Positions 7,950 to 19,670 of a DNA stretch of 64,000 nucleotides are shown piece by piece (the first letter of the stretch is position 1; every line of letters begins with the position of its first letter). Under the pieces are notes generated by a model. The model made no database searches and was not told where the DNA came from. It saw only the letters and a program-made list of their open reading frames with translations. The DNA is taken from positions 186,001-250,000 of the forward strand of contig CAVVWN010000014.1 of the NCBI GenBank assembly GCA_963752045.1, written 5' to 3'. The DNA comes from DATKDF01 sp963752045. Its GTDB lineage: Bacteria > Acidobacteriota > Vicinamibacteria > Vicinamibacterales > SCN-69-37. Made by a program: the position numbers and the translations under genes.

Positions 7950-9717
7950 GATTCTGATCTGCCACGGGTGTTCCAGCCGCGCGCGTCCAGTGGAACACCG
8001 TGGGCAGCGAAGCGCCCGCGAACTCGGCGTAGGCGGCTGCCTCGTACCAGCTCACGCCTCCCACAGGAAGCGCTCCCTCACCCTCCGGGTAGGTGCCGAG
8101 TCGCCAGGTCGACGGTCCCGGCATCCCGGTGGCATCGACGAGCCGTGTGGTGCCGTCCCGCCACGAGAGCACGCCTCCATCCACTACGAACTCGTGCTTC
8201 CAGTACTGCGGGTTGGCGTAGCCGCCCTGGTCGACGAACGCCTTGAACTCGACGTTCGTGACCTCGTAACGGCTGATGAAGAATTCGCCGAGCGGCACGC
8301 TCGTGTTTGGCAGACCGCCAAGATTGATGAGCGCGTGCCAGCCCACGCTCCCCGCCGGGACCCTGATCATGCCGCCGGGTGGCACGCCTTCGGGGTCGAG
8401 TGCCAGTGCCGGCGGCGTCTGCCCCAGCCCCTCGACGGTTTCAAATCCGGCCTTCTCGAGCCGCCAGCGAACGAGGGCGTTGGGGAACCGACTGGCAGAA
8501 AACGGGGTCCGGCCCGCATGCACCCAGGGCGCGTCAGGCCTGAGTGGGTCCCGGTAGTAGACATCGGCGCCGTCCGGTTCGGTGGCGATTTCGATCGATC
8601 GCGACACACCGGACAGCAGCTCGACGAGGATGGGATTGTCCGGAATGAAGCGTTCGGCTTCCACGGCGACATCGAAGGCGGCCAGCACATCGCCCGACTC
8701 GGCGAGCCTCCTCGCCTCCGGCAGGGCCTCGGCGGTGGCCCAGCGAATCATCCTGACCTGATTCGCGTATCGGAGGCCGAAGACACCGACCAGCACGGCG
8801 GCGGCCAGGCCCAGGCCGACAATGAGCCGGGATCGAGCCGGCCTGGCAGCGTCCCCGCCACGCCCGGCAAGCGCCTGTTCTACGGCGCGCAGCTCTTCGC
8901 CGACCGTGCGCATCGATGCCGGTCGGTCCTCGCCGCGTTTCGCGAGCAGACGACGAATGAGCGTCGCGAGACGGGCATTCGACGTCATGGCCGAGGAGGC
9001 GATTGGCGCCGGATCCTCCTTGAGGATCGCGCTCACCGTCTCGGCCTGCGACCCGCGGCTGAACGGATGCGTGCCCGTCAGCATCTCGTAGAGGACGACG
9101 CCGAACGAGAACGCATCCGTGCGCTCGTCGGTGTCCTTGCCCGTGACCTGTTCCGGAGCCATGTACTGGAGCGTTCCGAGCACCGATCCCTCGGCCGTAA
9201 TCGCCTCGAGGTGCGTGGGCGCATCTCCGGAATCGCGCCGTGGAACGGGCTTGGCCAGGCCGAAGTCCAGCAGCTTGGCTCCGGCCGCCGTCAGCATGAC
9301 GTTGCCGGGCTTCAAATCCCTGTGCACCACTCCGCGCTCGTGCGCCGTGGCCAGGGCATCGGCGATCTCGATGCCGTATCGGATGGCCTCCTCCGGCCGC
9401 AGCGCCCCCGCCGCGAGGCGGGCGGAGAGCGTCTCGCCCTCGAGGTACTCCATGACGAGAAACTTGGCGCCATCGTGCTCGCCGATGTCGTGGAGCACGC
9501 AGATGTGCGGGTGGTTCAGCCCGGCGACGGCTTCGGCCTCGCGAAGGAAGCGCTCGCGACGCTCCGGGTCGTCACGGACATCATCCGGCAGCACTTTGAT
9601 CGCCACATCGCGGTTCAGCCTCGAGTCATGGGCGCGGTAGACGTCGCCCATGCCTCCCGATCCGATTCTGGCGGCGATCTCGTACGATCCGATCTTCGTG
9701 CCTGGTTCGAGTGACAT
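7915..9717 (-). CDS. membrane Ser/Thr protein kinase with PEGA and FGE-sulfatase domains (frame broken at 3' end)
   Basis: This is the N-terminal 600 residues of a multi-domain protein. The kinase domain (about 10-275) is complete: glycine loop GSGGMGDVY, VAIKVLP, catalytic HRDLKPGN, DFGLAKP and MAPEQ. One membrane helix follows near 295-318. A PEGA-like module comes next (TEPDGADVYY ... EKAGFETVEG), then the first half of an FGE-sulfatase domain (YEVTNVEFKAFV, VGGVSWYEAAAYAEFAG). The frame then shifts after GTPVADQ and ends at once. The rest of the FGE domain and a hydrolase continue at 6822-7949. Kinase-FGE fusions occur in Acidobacteriota. The kinase part should be active, but the FGE half as encoded is incomplete. 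Confidence 0.85.
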   Translation of the reverse strand: MSLEPGTKIGSYEIAARIGSGGMGDVYRAHDSRLNRDVAIKVLPDDVRDDPERRERFLREAEAVAGLNHPHICVLHDIGEHDGAKFLVMEYLEGETLSARLAAGALRPEEAIRYGIEIADALATAHERGVVHRDLKPGNVMLTAAGAKLLDFGLAKPVPRRDSGDAPTHLEAITAEGSVLGTLQYMAPEQVTGKDTDERTDAFSFGVVLYEMLTGTHPFSRGSQAETVSAILKEDPAPIASSAMTSNARLATLIRRLLAKRGEDRPASMRTVGEELRAVEQALAGRGGDAARPARSRLIVGLGLAAAVLVGVFGLRYANQVRMIRWATAEALPEARRLAESGDVLAAFDVAVEAERFIPDNPILVELLSGVSRSIEIATEPDGADVYYRDPLRPDAPWVHAGRTPFSASRFPNALVRWRLEKAGFETVEGLGQTPPALALDPEGVPPGGMIRVPAGSVGWHALINLGGLPNTSVPLGEFFISRYEVTNVEFKAFVDQGGYANPQYWKHEFVVDGGVLSWRDGTTRLVDATGMPGPSTWRLGTYPEGEGALPVGGVSWYEAAAYAEFAGASLPTVFHWTRAAGTPVADQNRATQQSAGRGP

Positions 9718-9831
9718 AAATATCCGCGCCGCGTCACCGGCCGGTTGACGCCGGCAATTGTTGCCTGGAATCGTCCGGGATCATGTACGGGGACGGAGAG
9801 CGGCGCAAGTTATTAGTTTAGCGGGGCGTTA

Positions 9832-11733
9832 TCACCACGCGATGCCGTAATCCTCACCGTGGTTGCTGGCCGCGCCCCACATCGTGCCGTGGACCCGGTC
9901 GAACCAGATGGCCGTGATCGGACCTGACGTTCGAGCGGAGAACTGCAGCGTGTAGCCCATCGATCGCAGCGCTTCTCTTGTGGCCTCGGATGTCGACGCG
10001 GCTACGAGCATGCGACCGGGCTCGGCGGTGTGGTCGTCGAAGGAATTGCGCAACTGGAACGAGTTCATGTTCGGGGCCTCGACCGCCTGCTGTGGCGTCA
10101 TCCCGAACTCGAGGACGTTGAGGAAATACTGCAGCAGGTTCTGATCCTGCGAGTCGCCGCCCTGGACCGAGAAGGACATCCAGGGCTGGCCGTCGCGGAG
10201 CGCGAGCGTGGGCGTGAGCGTCACGCGCGGACGCTTGCCGGGCTCGATGACGTTGTAGGGGTTCTCGGCCGGATCGAGCACGAACGACTGCGCGCGCTGG
10301 CTGAGCCCGATGCCCGTGCGGCCGGCAATCACCGCAGGAATCCAGCCGCCGCTCGGCGTGACGGAGATCACCCACCCCGAGGCGTCCGCGGCCTGGATCG
10401 AGGTCGTGCCCGCGTAGAACGCCTCGTCCCACGAGCGCGCGTCGCCTTCACCCCCGATGCGCACCGGCTTGTCGGGCGGCGGCCACGCGTCGAGGAACTG
10501 ACGAAACGGGTTCGTGCCGCCCTGGAACGGGTACGGATCGCCGGGCTTGACGGCCGGGTCGTTCCGCTCCGAGTTGATCGTCGCGGCTCGCGCGCGCGCG
10601 TATTCCTTCGACAGCAGCCCGCGTATCGGCTCCTCCGGCGGGAAGGCCGGATCGCCGTAGTAAAAGTCGCGGTCGGCGAACGCGAGGCTCATCACCTGAT
10701 AGAGCGTGTGCAGATACGACGGGCTGTTGTAGCCCATCGCCTTCACGTCCATCGTCTCCAGCATGTTGAGCGCCTGGAGCAGCGCCGGACCCTGCTGCCA
10801 TTCGCGCAGTTTGTAGACCTCGGTGCCCTTGTACGCCGTCGAGAGCGGCTCTTCGATCTTCACCCGCCAGTTGGCAAGGTCCTCGAGTGTGAAGAGACCG
10901 CCGTCTTCGCGGAAGCCACGGACGATTTCCTGCGCGATGTCGCCCATGTAGAAGCGGTCGTAGGCGGCCTGAATCGCGTCGGCGCGTGACTTGCCGGCCG
11001 CGAGCGCCTCCCGCTCGGCGTCGACGAGCTTGCGCAGCGTGGCCGCCAGATCCGGTTGGCGGAAGACCTCCCCCGCTTCGGGTGCCTCACGGGCTTCGCC
11101 GAGATGCGGCAGGAACACGCCCGGCGAGTACTTCCACTTCTTGATCTCGCCCTTCTGGCGTTCGATGGCGCCAGCGGCCTGCGCCTCGATCGCGTAGCCG
11201 TCGGCCATCTCGATGGCCGGCGCAAGCACGTCGGCCAGAGACAACGTGCCGAACTCCTTCAGCATCACCATCAGGCCGCCCGGCGTGCCTGGCGTCACGG
11301 CGGCCAGCGGCCCGTATTCGGGCGGATAGTTGTAGCCCTGCGACTTGTAATACTCGACGGTCGCCCCGGTCGGCGCCACGCCGAGCGCGTTGATGCCGAT
11401 GACCTGCTTCGTGTTCGGGTTGTAGATGAGCGCCTGCGTCTCGCCACCCCAGCCGAGCGTGTCCCACATCGTGCTGACGGCCGCAAGCATCGCGCACGCG
11501 GCGTCGACCGCATTGCCGCCTTTCTGAAACGCCATCGCTCCGGCCGTGGCGCCGAGCGGCTTGCCGGTGATCGCCATCCAGTGCCGTCCATGGAGCGGTG
11601 GCTTCTGGGTGGCGCGGGGGGGCAGCGCGTTCTCCCGGCCTCCCGGCGGGCGTCCCTGCTGGGCGGGCACGACCGGCATCGACACGAGACAGGTGATTGA
11701 AGTGATGACGAGGGTTCGGCTGAATCGTGGCAC
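9832..11733 (-). CDS. gamma-glutamyltransferase family protein
   Basis: A GTG start at 11733 is chosen over the longer frame because GGAGG lies 7 bases upstream and a signal peptide begins at once (VITSITCLVSMPVVPA). The mature enzyme shows the Ntn-hydrolase heterodimer pattern: GGNAVDAACAM near the N terminus, GTPGGL in the large subunit, and the autoprocessing site AGTTSIQAAD (nucleophile Thr near residue 443). SVTPSGG and a conserved TPTLALRDG follow. It would cleave gamma-glutamyl bonds, as in glutathione turnover, in the periplasm. It is about 633 residues, slightly long for the family, and is monocistronic between two kinase genes. Confidence 0.88.
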   Translation of the reverse strand: MPRFSRTLVITSITCLVSMPVVPAQQGRPPGGRENALPPRATQKPPLHGRHWMAITGKPLGATAGAMAFQKGGNAVDAACAMLAAVSTMWDTLGWGGETQALIYNPNTKQVIGINALGVAPTGATVEYYKSQGYNYPPEYGPLAAVTPGTPGGLMVMLKEFGTLSLADVLAPAIEMADGYAIEAQAAGAIERQKGEIKKWKYSPGVFLPHLGEAREAPEAGEVFRQPDLAATLRKLVDAEREALAAGKSRADAIQAAYDRFYMGDIAQEIVRGFREDGGLFTLEDLANWRVKIEEPLSTAYKGTEVYKLREWQQGPALLQALNMLETMDVKAMGYNSPSYLHTLYQVMSLAFADRDFYYGDPAFPPEEPIRGLLSKEYARARAATINSERNDPAVKPGDPYPFQGGTNPFRQFLDAWPPPDKPVRIGGEGDARSWDEAFYAGTTSIQAADASGWVISVTPSGGWIPAVIAGRTGIGLSQRAQSFVLDPAENPYNVIEPGKRPRVTLTPTLALRDGQPWMSFSVQGGDSQDQNLLQYFLNVLEFGMTPQQAVEAPNMNSFQLRNSFDDHTAEPGRMLVAASTSEATREALRSMGYTLQFSARTSGPITAIWFDRVHGTMWGAASNHGEDYGIAW

Positions 11734-11839
11734 CAGCACACCTCCGTGCGAGTCCGGCCGAGTCGGTGCGCCGGGCGCGGCGACTCGCGGATTCACGTGC
11801 GAGTCTACCGCGCGGCCGGCGATGCATCCACTCGGCGAC

Positions 11840-11845
11840 TATAAT
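11840..11845 (+). promoter_or_regulatory. TATAAT -10 box for kinase gene
   Basis: A perfect TATAAT sits 11 bases before the ATG at 11857, so the predicted leader is only a few bases long. No clear -35 is seen. Confidence 0.5.
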
Positions 11846-11856
11846 GACGGTCTTCC

Positions 11857-14499
<2,643 letters not shown>

Positions 14500-14501
14500 C
14501 C

Positions 14502-14548
14502 GGGTGCGTCGGGGTGCGTCGGGGTGCGCGGGGTGCGCCAGGTGCGCG
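14502..14548. repeat. degenerate 10-bp GGGTGCGTCG tandem repeat
   Basis: Between convergent genes the unit GGGTGCGTCG occurs about five times with increasing decay. No T tract follows, so a terminator role is unsupported. Confidence 0.5.
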
Positions 14549-14554
14549 TTTCAG

Positions 14555-15435
14555 CTATCGCACGATCGGGTAGCCAGGCTGCCGCTGCCAGTCTTCCCAC
14601 GACCCGAGGTACACACGCGTGTCGAAGCCGGCGTACCTCGCGGCCACGTACATGAGGCTCGCGCGCATGCCGATGGCGCAGTAGGTCACGACCTGGTCGC
14701 CGGGATCCGCGCCGGCGTGTCGCGAGGAGAGCACGAACCTGGTCGGGCGACTTGAAACGCCCGGTCTCGGCGTCGACGAACAGGTCCTGCCAGAGCACGA
14801 GCCGCGCGCCGGGGAGCGCGGCCACGGTCCCACTCGCGCTCGGTGCGCACGTCGAGCACCTGAACCGCAGGCACCTCGAGCCGCTCGCGCACCCACGGCG
14901 CGTCAACGATCACGTCGGGCGCCTCGCGCGCGGTGAGTGTTCCGCGGCCGGCCGGTGGGACCTCCGACGTCACCGACTGGCCGTCGGCTTTCCACGCGCT
15001 GATGTTTCCGCTGAGAAGCGAGACGTGGTCGCCGTGTCCAATCGACGCGAAAGCCATGTACAGCCACCCGGTCGCCATCGGCTCGTCGCCGTAGAGCACG
15101 ATGCGCGACTCGTCGGTGGCGCCGACCGCCGCCAGCGCCCTCGCGAGTGCGGCGCCCTGGATCATCCTGTGATCGGATCCGAGCGTCGCGTCGTGTTCGA
15201 CGAACCGGGCGCCCGGAATGTGGGCGGCTTCGTAGCTCGCACGACTCCCCGTCGCGATGACGACGACGCCGGGATCGGCGAGCCGCTCCGCGAGCCAGGC
15301 AATCGACACGATGAGGTCGGTTGAGGGCGTCGGAACCTGGCGGAACGCCGCGCCGGTCGAAGTCGCCGCGACGACAGTCAGGACGAGCACGGCAGACAGC
15401 GTCGACGCGGCAATCGTGAAGCGAATGCGTTTCAT
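14555..15435 (-). pseudogene. rhodanese-type sulfurtransferase with two frameshifts
   Basis: The N-terminal part starts at the ATG at 15435 (GGAGG 8 bases upstream) with a signal peptide (STLSAVLVLTVVAAT). It then shows a two-domain thiosulfate/mercaptopyruvate sulfurtransferase, with IPGARFVEHDATLG in domain 1. Domain 2 reads VQVLDVRTEREW and then leaves frame near 14825. A second frame carries ALPGARLVLWQDLFVDAE, and a third, entered near 14730, carries VVTYCAIGMRASLMYVAARYAG with the active-site Cys loop. All the pieces of a normal enzyme are present but spread over three frames. The gene follows the ADOP permease by 14 bases. It is either decayed or carries two base-calling errors. If intact it would be an exported sulfurtransferase. 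Confidence 0.75.
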
Positions 15436-15449
15436 CGTCGGCACCTCCG

Positions 15450-18116
15450 TCATTCGCTGCGGAGCGCCTTCAGCGGATCGATGCTCGTGGCCCGGCGGGC
15501 CGGCCCGAATGCCGCGACGATGGCGGCGGCCACGAACACGGCAGCCACCACTGCGTAGGCCAGCGGATCCGTTGTCGCGGTCTCGAAGAGGAACTGGCCA
15601 ATCAGCCGGCCGAATGCGACGGCACCTGCGGCCCCGATGACGGCTCCTACGACGACGAGCGTCACGCCCTGGCCGAGCACGAGCCGCAGCACTGAGCCTC
15701 GCGAGGCGCCGAGCGCCATCCGAAGACCGAACTCACGCGTGCGCTGACTGACCGACGTGCCTACGAGCCCCGCGATGCCGGTCAGCGTGACGAGAAGCGC
15801 GACACCGGCGAACATCGACAGAAGCGCCGCCGTCAGTCCCGGGGCGGCGAGCCGCTCGTTGCGAATCTCGGCGAGCGTCCGGAACTCCTCGACCGGCATC
15901 GCCGCATCGACGGCGTGCACGGCATCCTTGATCACGGGCACCATGTCGATTGGGTTCCGGTCGGTGCGAACGAGCAAACGCCCCCCGCCGAAACCGGCCT
16001 GCGACGCCGACATGTAGAACTGGGCTTCGATGCCTCGGTCGGCGCCGTACATCCTGAAGTCGCCCGCGACGCCCACGACCGTGTACCAGACCAGGGGATT
16101 CGCCCCGACCACCGAGAACGCCGTCCCGACTGGATCGCGGCCTTCCCAGAACTCGGCCATCGACTGGTTGATGATGGCGACGGGCGGGGCTTCGGCATGG
16201 TCGCCCAGCCGGAAATCACGTCCGGCGAGGATCGGCACGCCGATCGTGTCGAAGTAGCCGTCACTCGCGACGGATCGGACCGCGTTCATCGAACGGGTGC
16301 CGGGCGCCTGCCCCTCGATCTGTATCGCGCGCGGTCCCGGCAGCAACGCCGACTGGGGCACCGCGTTCGCGATGGCTGCCGACGCGACCCCCGGTGCCGC
16401 GCGCAGCCGCTCGAGGATGCCGTCCTCGATGCGGCGCACATCCTCAGCCGTGGCCATGCGGGTGAAGTTGCCGTAGATGGACGCGGTCATCACCTGCTCG
16501 GTCCGATACCCGAGCGGCACCGACGCCAGACGGAAGAAACTCTCGAGGACGAGCGCCGCGCCGACGAGCAGCACGAACGACACGGCCACCTGTCCGACCA
16601 CGAGCCCGGCGCGCACACGACGCCGAGAGGGGCTTTCGCCGCTTCCGGCGGACCCCTCGTGAATGGCCTGGCTCACGTTGCGCCGTGTCGAGAATGCCGG
16701 CAGGAGACCGGCTGCGATGCCGGTCGCGACCGAGACGACGAGCGTGAACAGCAGCACGCCGGCGTCGATGTCGATCTCGCCCGTGCGCGGCGTGAAGCGC
16801 GCCACGAAACCGGTCAGCAGGTCGAGCGAGAGCGAGGCCAGCGCGAGACCGAGCGCACCACCGGCGAGCGCGAGCATCACGCTCTCGGTCACGAGCTGGC
16901 GCACGAGCCGGCCGCGGCCGGCGCCAAGCGCCGTGCGGACGGCCAGCTCGCGGCCCCGCCGGACGGTTCGGGCAAGCGCCAGATTCGCGACGTTCGCGCA
17001 CGCGATGAGCAGCACGAGCAGCACCGTGCCCGAAAGCGCCATCAGCATGGGCCTCGCGCCGCCGACGAGCTCCTCTTTGAGGGGCTCGACGCGCGCGATG
17101 ACTTCTCCGCGCTTGCCGTTGGTCTCGTAGACAGCGGGAAAGCGGTCATCGAACGCGCCCGCCACGGCGCCGAGCTCCGTGGACGCGCGTTCCGGCGTGA
17201 CGCCCTGCGCCAGTCGCCCGAACACCTCGAGCGCGCCGAACGCGCGTCGATTCTCGGCCACCGTCTCCTGGGCCTGCGCCCGGAACGGGCAGGCGGACGT
17301 GGGCATGTAGACGTCGTTGTAACGCGGGTACTGAGGGTGCGGCGGCAGCACGCCGATGACCGTGTGAGGCCGGTTGTTCATCTCGAGCACGCGTCCGACC
17401 ACGGCCGGATCGCCGCCGAACTTCTGCTGCCAGTATTCGTGGCTCAGGACGAGCACCGCCTCGGCGCCGAGGTCGTCATCGCCGCCGGCGAACGTCCGGC
17501 CATGGAGCGGCCGCACCCCCAGCGTGTCGAAGAAGTTGGCCGACACGACGCCGGTGTCCACCCGGTCGGGTTCGCCCTCACTGAGGAGCGTGAACGACAT
17601 CGAGTGGTACTCCACCAGGTCGCGCACGGTCTGCAACTGGGCCCGATAGTCGGTCAGCTCCGGAATCGACACGTTGAGCGCGTTGATGTCGAGCGCCGGC
17701 ATCGACTGCTCCACGAGCACCAGCTCGCCGTCGTCGCGATACGGCAACGGCTCGAGGAGCACACCGTAGATCACCGAGAACATCGCCGTGTTGGCACCGA
17801 TGCCGAGCGCGAGGATGGCGACGGCGGCCGCCGTGTACCCGGGCGAGCGGCCGAGCATACGAACACCGAACCGCATGTCCTGCCAGAGCGACTCCCAGAA
17901 GGTGATGCCCCTGGCGTCCAGCACTTCCTCGCGGACACGGGAGACCCCGCCGAAGTCCCGGAGCGCCGTTCGACGGGCCTCGGCCGGGCTCATCCCGGCT
18001 CGGACGCGCGCGTCGGTTTCCATCTGGATGTGAAAGTCGAGCTCGCGGGCAGTCTCGTCCTGCACGCGCCGACCCCCGAGGATCGCCCGGACTTGCCGAA
18101 CCACTTTGCGTATCAT
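15450..18116 (-). CDS. ADOP-type duplicated ABC permease
   Basis: The start is ATG at 18116, behind AGGGGAG and 17 bases after the padR stop. The longer upstream frame only shadows padR. The 888 residues begin with the ADOP helical prefix (ELDFHIQMETDARVRAGMSP; EARRTALRDFGG), then MacB-like unit 1 (AILALGIGANTAMFSVIYGVLLEPLPY) and unit 2. The usual FtsX-type helices are present (MLMALSGTVLLVLLIACANVANL; SMFAGVALLVTLTGIAGLVG), and the end is PARRATSIDPLKALRSE. ATPase partners are absent. It forms an operon with the padR upstream and the sulfurtransferase remnant downstream. The transported substrate cannot be told. Confidence 0.9.
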   Translation of the reverse strand: MIRKVVRQVRAILGGRRVQDETARELDFHIQMETDARVRAGMSPAEARRTALRDFGGVSRVREEVLDARGITFWESLWQDMRFGVRMLGRSPGYTAAAVAILALGIGANTAMFSVIYGVLLEPLPYRDDGELVLVEQSMPALDINALNVSIPELTDYRAQLQTVRDLVEYHSMSFTLLSEGEPDRVDTGVVSANFFDTLGVRPLHGRTFAGGDDDLGAEAVLVLSHEYWQQKFGGDPAVVGRVLEMNNRPHTVIGVLPPHPQYPRYNDVYMPTSACPFRAQAQETVAENRRAFGALEVFGRLAQGVTPERASTELGAVAGAFDDRFPAVYETNGKRGEVIARVEPLKEELVGGARPMLMALSGTVLLVLLIACANVANLALARTVRRGRELAVRTALGAGRGRLVRQLVTESVMLALAGGALGLALASLSLDLLTGFVARFTPRTGEIDIDAGVLLFTLVVSVATGIAAGLLPAFSTRRNVSQAIHEGSAGSGESPSRRRVRAGLVVGQVAVSFVLLVGAALVLESFFRLASVPLGYRTEQVMTASIYGNFTRMATAEDVRRIEDGILERLRAAPGVASAAIANAVPQSALLPGPRAIQIEGQAPGTRSMNAVRSVASDGYFDTIGVPILAGRDFRLGDHAEAPPVAIINQSMAEFWEGRDPVGTAFSVVGANPLVWYTVVGVAGDFRMYGADRGIEAQFYMSASQAGFGGGRLLVRTDRNPIDMVPVIKDAVHAVDAAMPVEEFRTLAEIRNERLAAPGLTAALLSMFAGVALLVTLTGIAGLVGTSVSQRTREFGLRMALGASRGSVLRLVLGQGVTLVVVGAVIGAAGAVAFGRLIGQFLFETATTDPLAYAVVAAVFVAAAIVAAFGPARRATSIDPLKALRSE

Positions 18117-18132
18117 CACCGCTCCCCTGCGA

Positions 18133-18468
18133 TCAGGTGGCCTCGAGCACGCGCGCCACGGCCGCCGTGATGCGCTGCCACTGGTCCGTTTCGAGCTGCA
18201 GCTGCCGCTGGCCTGCCCGCGTGAGCCGGTAGAAGCGGGCCTCGCGATTGTTGTCGGAGACACCCCACTCGGACGCGATCCAGCCTCGCTCTTCGAGGCG
18301 CTGCAGCGCCGGGTAGAGCGAGCCCTGGTTGACGCGCAGCACTTCTTCCGACATCTGCTGAATCCGCTGCGAGATGCCCCAGCCGTGCTCGGGCCCGAGC
18401 GCAAGCGTCTTGAGAATCAGCAGATCGAGCGTGCCCTGCAGCAGATCGGTACGTGACGGTCTGGCCAT
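18133..18468 (-). CDS. PadR family transcriptional regulator
   Basis: This 111-residue PadR winged helix begins RTDLLQGTLDLLILKTLALGPEHGWGI, with NQGSLYPALQRLEERGWI as the recognition segment and REARFYRLTRAG as the wing. It precedes the ADOP permease at 15450-18116 with 16 bases between, so it is the likely local repressor. A 49-base imperfect palindrome directly upstream of its start is the probable operator. Confidence 0.92.
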   Translation of the reverse strand: MARPSRTDLLQGTLDLLILKTLALGPEHGWGISQRIQQMSEEVLRVNQGSLYPALQRLEERGWIASEWGVSDNNREARFYRLTRAGQRQLQLETDQWQRITAAVARVLEAT

Positions 18469-18476
18469 GGTCCCTC

Positions 18477-18525
18477 TTGTAGACGTTCAACAAGAGTAAG
18501 CGGTTCCCTTGTCGAATGTCTACAA
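18477..18525. promoter_or_regulatory. 49-bp inverted-repeat operator upstream of padR
   Basis: The arm TTGTAGACGTTCAACAAG (18477-18494) pairs with CTTGTCGAATGTCTACAA (18508-18525), 16 of 18 positions matching, with a 13-base spacer. It sits 9 bases before the padR start codon and is a likely autoregulatory PadR site. Confidence 0.65.
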
Positions 18526-18533
18526 CAGTCGAG

Positions 18534-18549
18534 TGTCCGGGCCCGGACA
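18534..18549. repeat. perfect 16-bp palindrome TGTCCGGGCCCGGACA
   Basis: This fully symmetric site lies in the divergent region between padR and the yfiT-like gene. It could bind a dimeric regulator of either gene, but no family can be assigned. Confidence 0.4.
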
Positions 18550-18691
18550 TGGCGTGCGGTGGCGGCCGTCGCCCAGACGGTGCGAAGCGCGGCGGAAAGT
18601 GGACGCGACGGGTATGGGGAGGGTACGATCGCCACCTCATCCGCCCGAGCTCGACCCTTGACGCGGCCCCTGAGGTCAGGAGAATCCGATC

Positions 18692-19219
18692 ATGTCCGAC
18701 GATCTTCGTTATCCAGTTGGCAGATTCGCCCCGAAGGCCGAACTGGGCGACGCCGACCGAATCACGCACATCGACGAGATCGCGGCGCTGCCGAGCAGCC
18801 TCACGCTCGCCGTCGATGGACTGACCGACGCGCAACTCGACACCCCTTATCGCGACGGCGGATGGACGGTTCGCCAGGTGGTGCATCACCTGGCCGACAG
18901 CCACGCGAACGCGTACCTGCGGATGAAGCTGGCGGCCACCGAAGCCAACCCGCTCATCAAGGCCTACGACGAGAACGACTGGTCCGAGCAGACGGATGCG
19001 AGAACCGCGCCGGTCGGACTGTCGCTCGACTTCATCGACGCCCTGCACGGGCGATGGACCTGGTGGATGCGGACCCTCGACGCGGCGACCTTCACGAGGC
19101 CGCTCCGACATCCTGAGAGCGGTGACATGACGATCGACCTGCTGCTCCAGCTGTACGCGTGGCACTCGCGGCACCATCTGGCGCACATCACGACGCTCGC
19201 GACACGCAACCAGTGGTGA
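18692..19219 (+). CDS. YfiT/BstA-like DinB-fold metal-dependent transferase
   Basis: The 175-residue four-helix DinB-fold protein matches YfiT-like putative metal-dependent hydrolases: RYPVGRF at the N terminus, GWTVRQVVHHLADSHANAY with the first metal-ligand His, and YAWHSRHHLAHI near the C terminus with the two others. Bacillus homologues transfer bacillithiol to electrophiles. In a Gram-negative background the thiol could differ. AGGAG lies 9 bases before the ATG. A second DinB gene follows 4 bases downstream, so the two form an operon. Confidence 0.85.
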   Translation: MSDDLRYPVGRFAPKAELGDADRITHIDEIAALPSSLTLAVDGLTDAQLDTPYRDGGWTVRQVVHHLADSHANAYLRMKLAATEANPLIKAYDENDWSEQTDARTAPVGLSLDFIDALHGRWTWWMRTLDAATFTRPLRHPESGDMTIDLLLQLYAWHSRHHLAHITTLATRNQW

Positions 19220-19223
19220 CGAC

Positions 19224-19638
19224 GTGCAGTTCGAGCTCGACGCCACCCTCGCGCTTCTGGAACGCACGCCGTCCGTGCTGCGAGCGCTCCTCTCCGGTCT
19301 CCCCGAAGTCTGGACGTCGCCCAACGAGGGGCCCGACACCTGGAGCCCGTACGACGTCGTCGGCCACCTGATTCACGGAGAGCGCGTCGACTGGATGACC
19401 CGGCTCGGCCTCATCCTCCGCGACGGGCCGGACAAGACCTTCGAACCGTTCGACCGGTTGGCCCAGTTCCGGGAGAGCCAGGGGAAGTCCCTCCAGGCCC
19501 TGCTCGACGAGTTCGCCACACTCCGGGCCGGAAACCTGCAGCACCTTCGGTCGCTTCAGCTCAGCGAGGCCGCGACAACTCACCGATGAGGTGGGCCCGT
19601 GGGTGGAGTACCTGCGCATCGTCCGGGATCCGATTTGA
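19224..19638 (+). pseudogene. DinB-family protein with internal deletion/frameshift
   Basis: The GTG frame encodes a normal DinB start (TWSPYDVVGHLIHGERVDW) up to LRSLQLSEA and then stops at 19587. In the next frame the expected family C terminus appears at once (RQLTDEVGPWVEYLRIVRD) and ends at 19638. About 40 codons that should lie between, including the last HxxxH metal ligands, are missing, so this is an internal deletion that also changes frame. The product would lack a complete metal site. The gene follows the yfiT-like gene by 4 bases. An assembly error is possible but less likely than deletion, because a whole helix is missing. Confidence 0.72.
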
Positions 19639-19670
19639 AGGCTCGGCCGGCCCGGCCGTCCTCCGGCGCT

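Noticed and set aside
19585..19587. TGA in the DinB gene considered as a second selenocysteine codon
   Set aside because: Read-through in the same frame gives no DinB sequence. The real C terminus is in another frame, so this is a deletion/frameshift.
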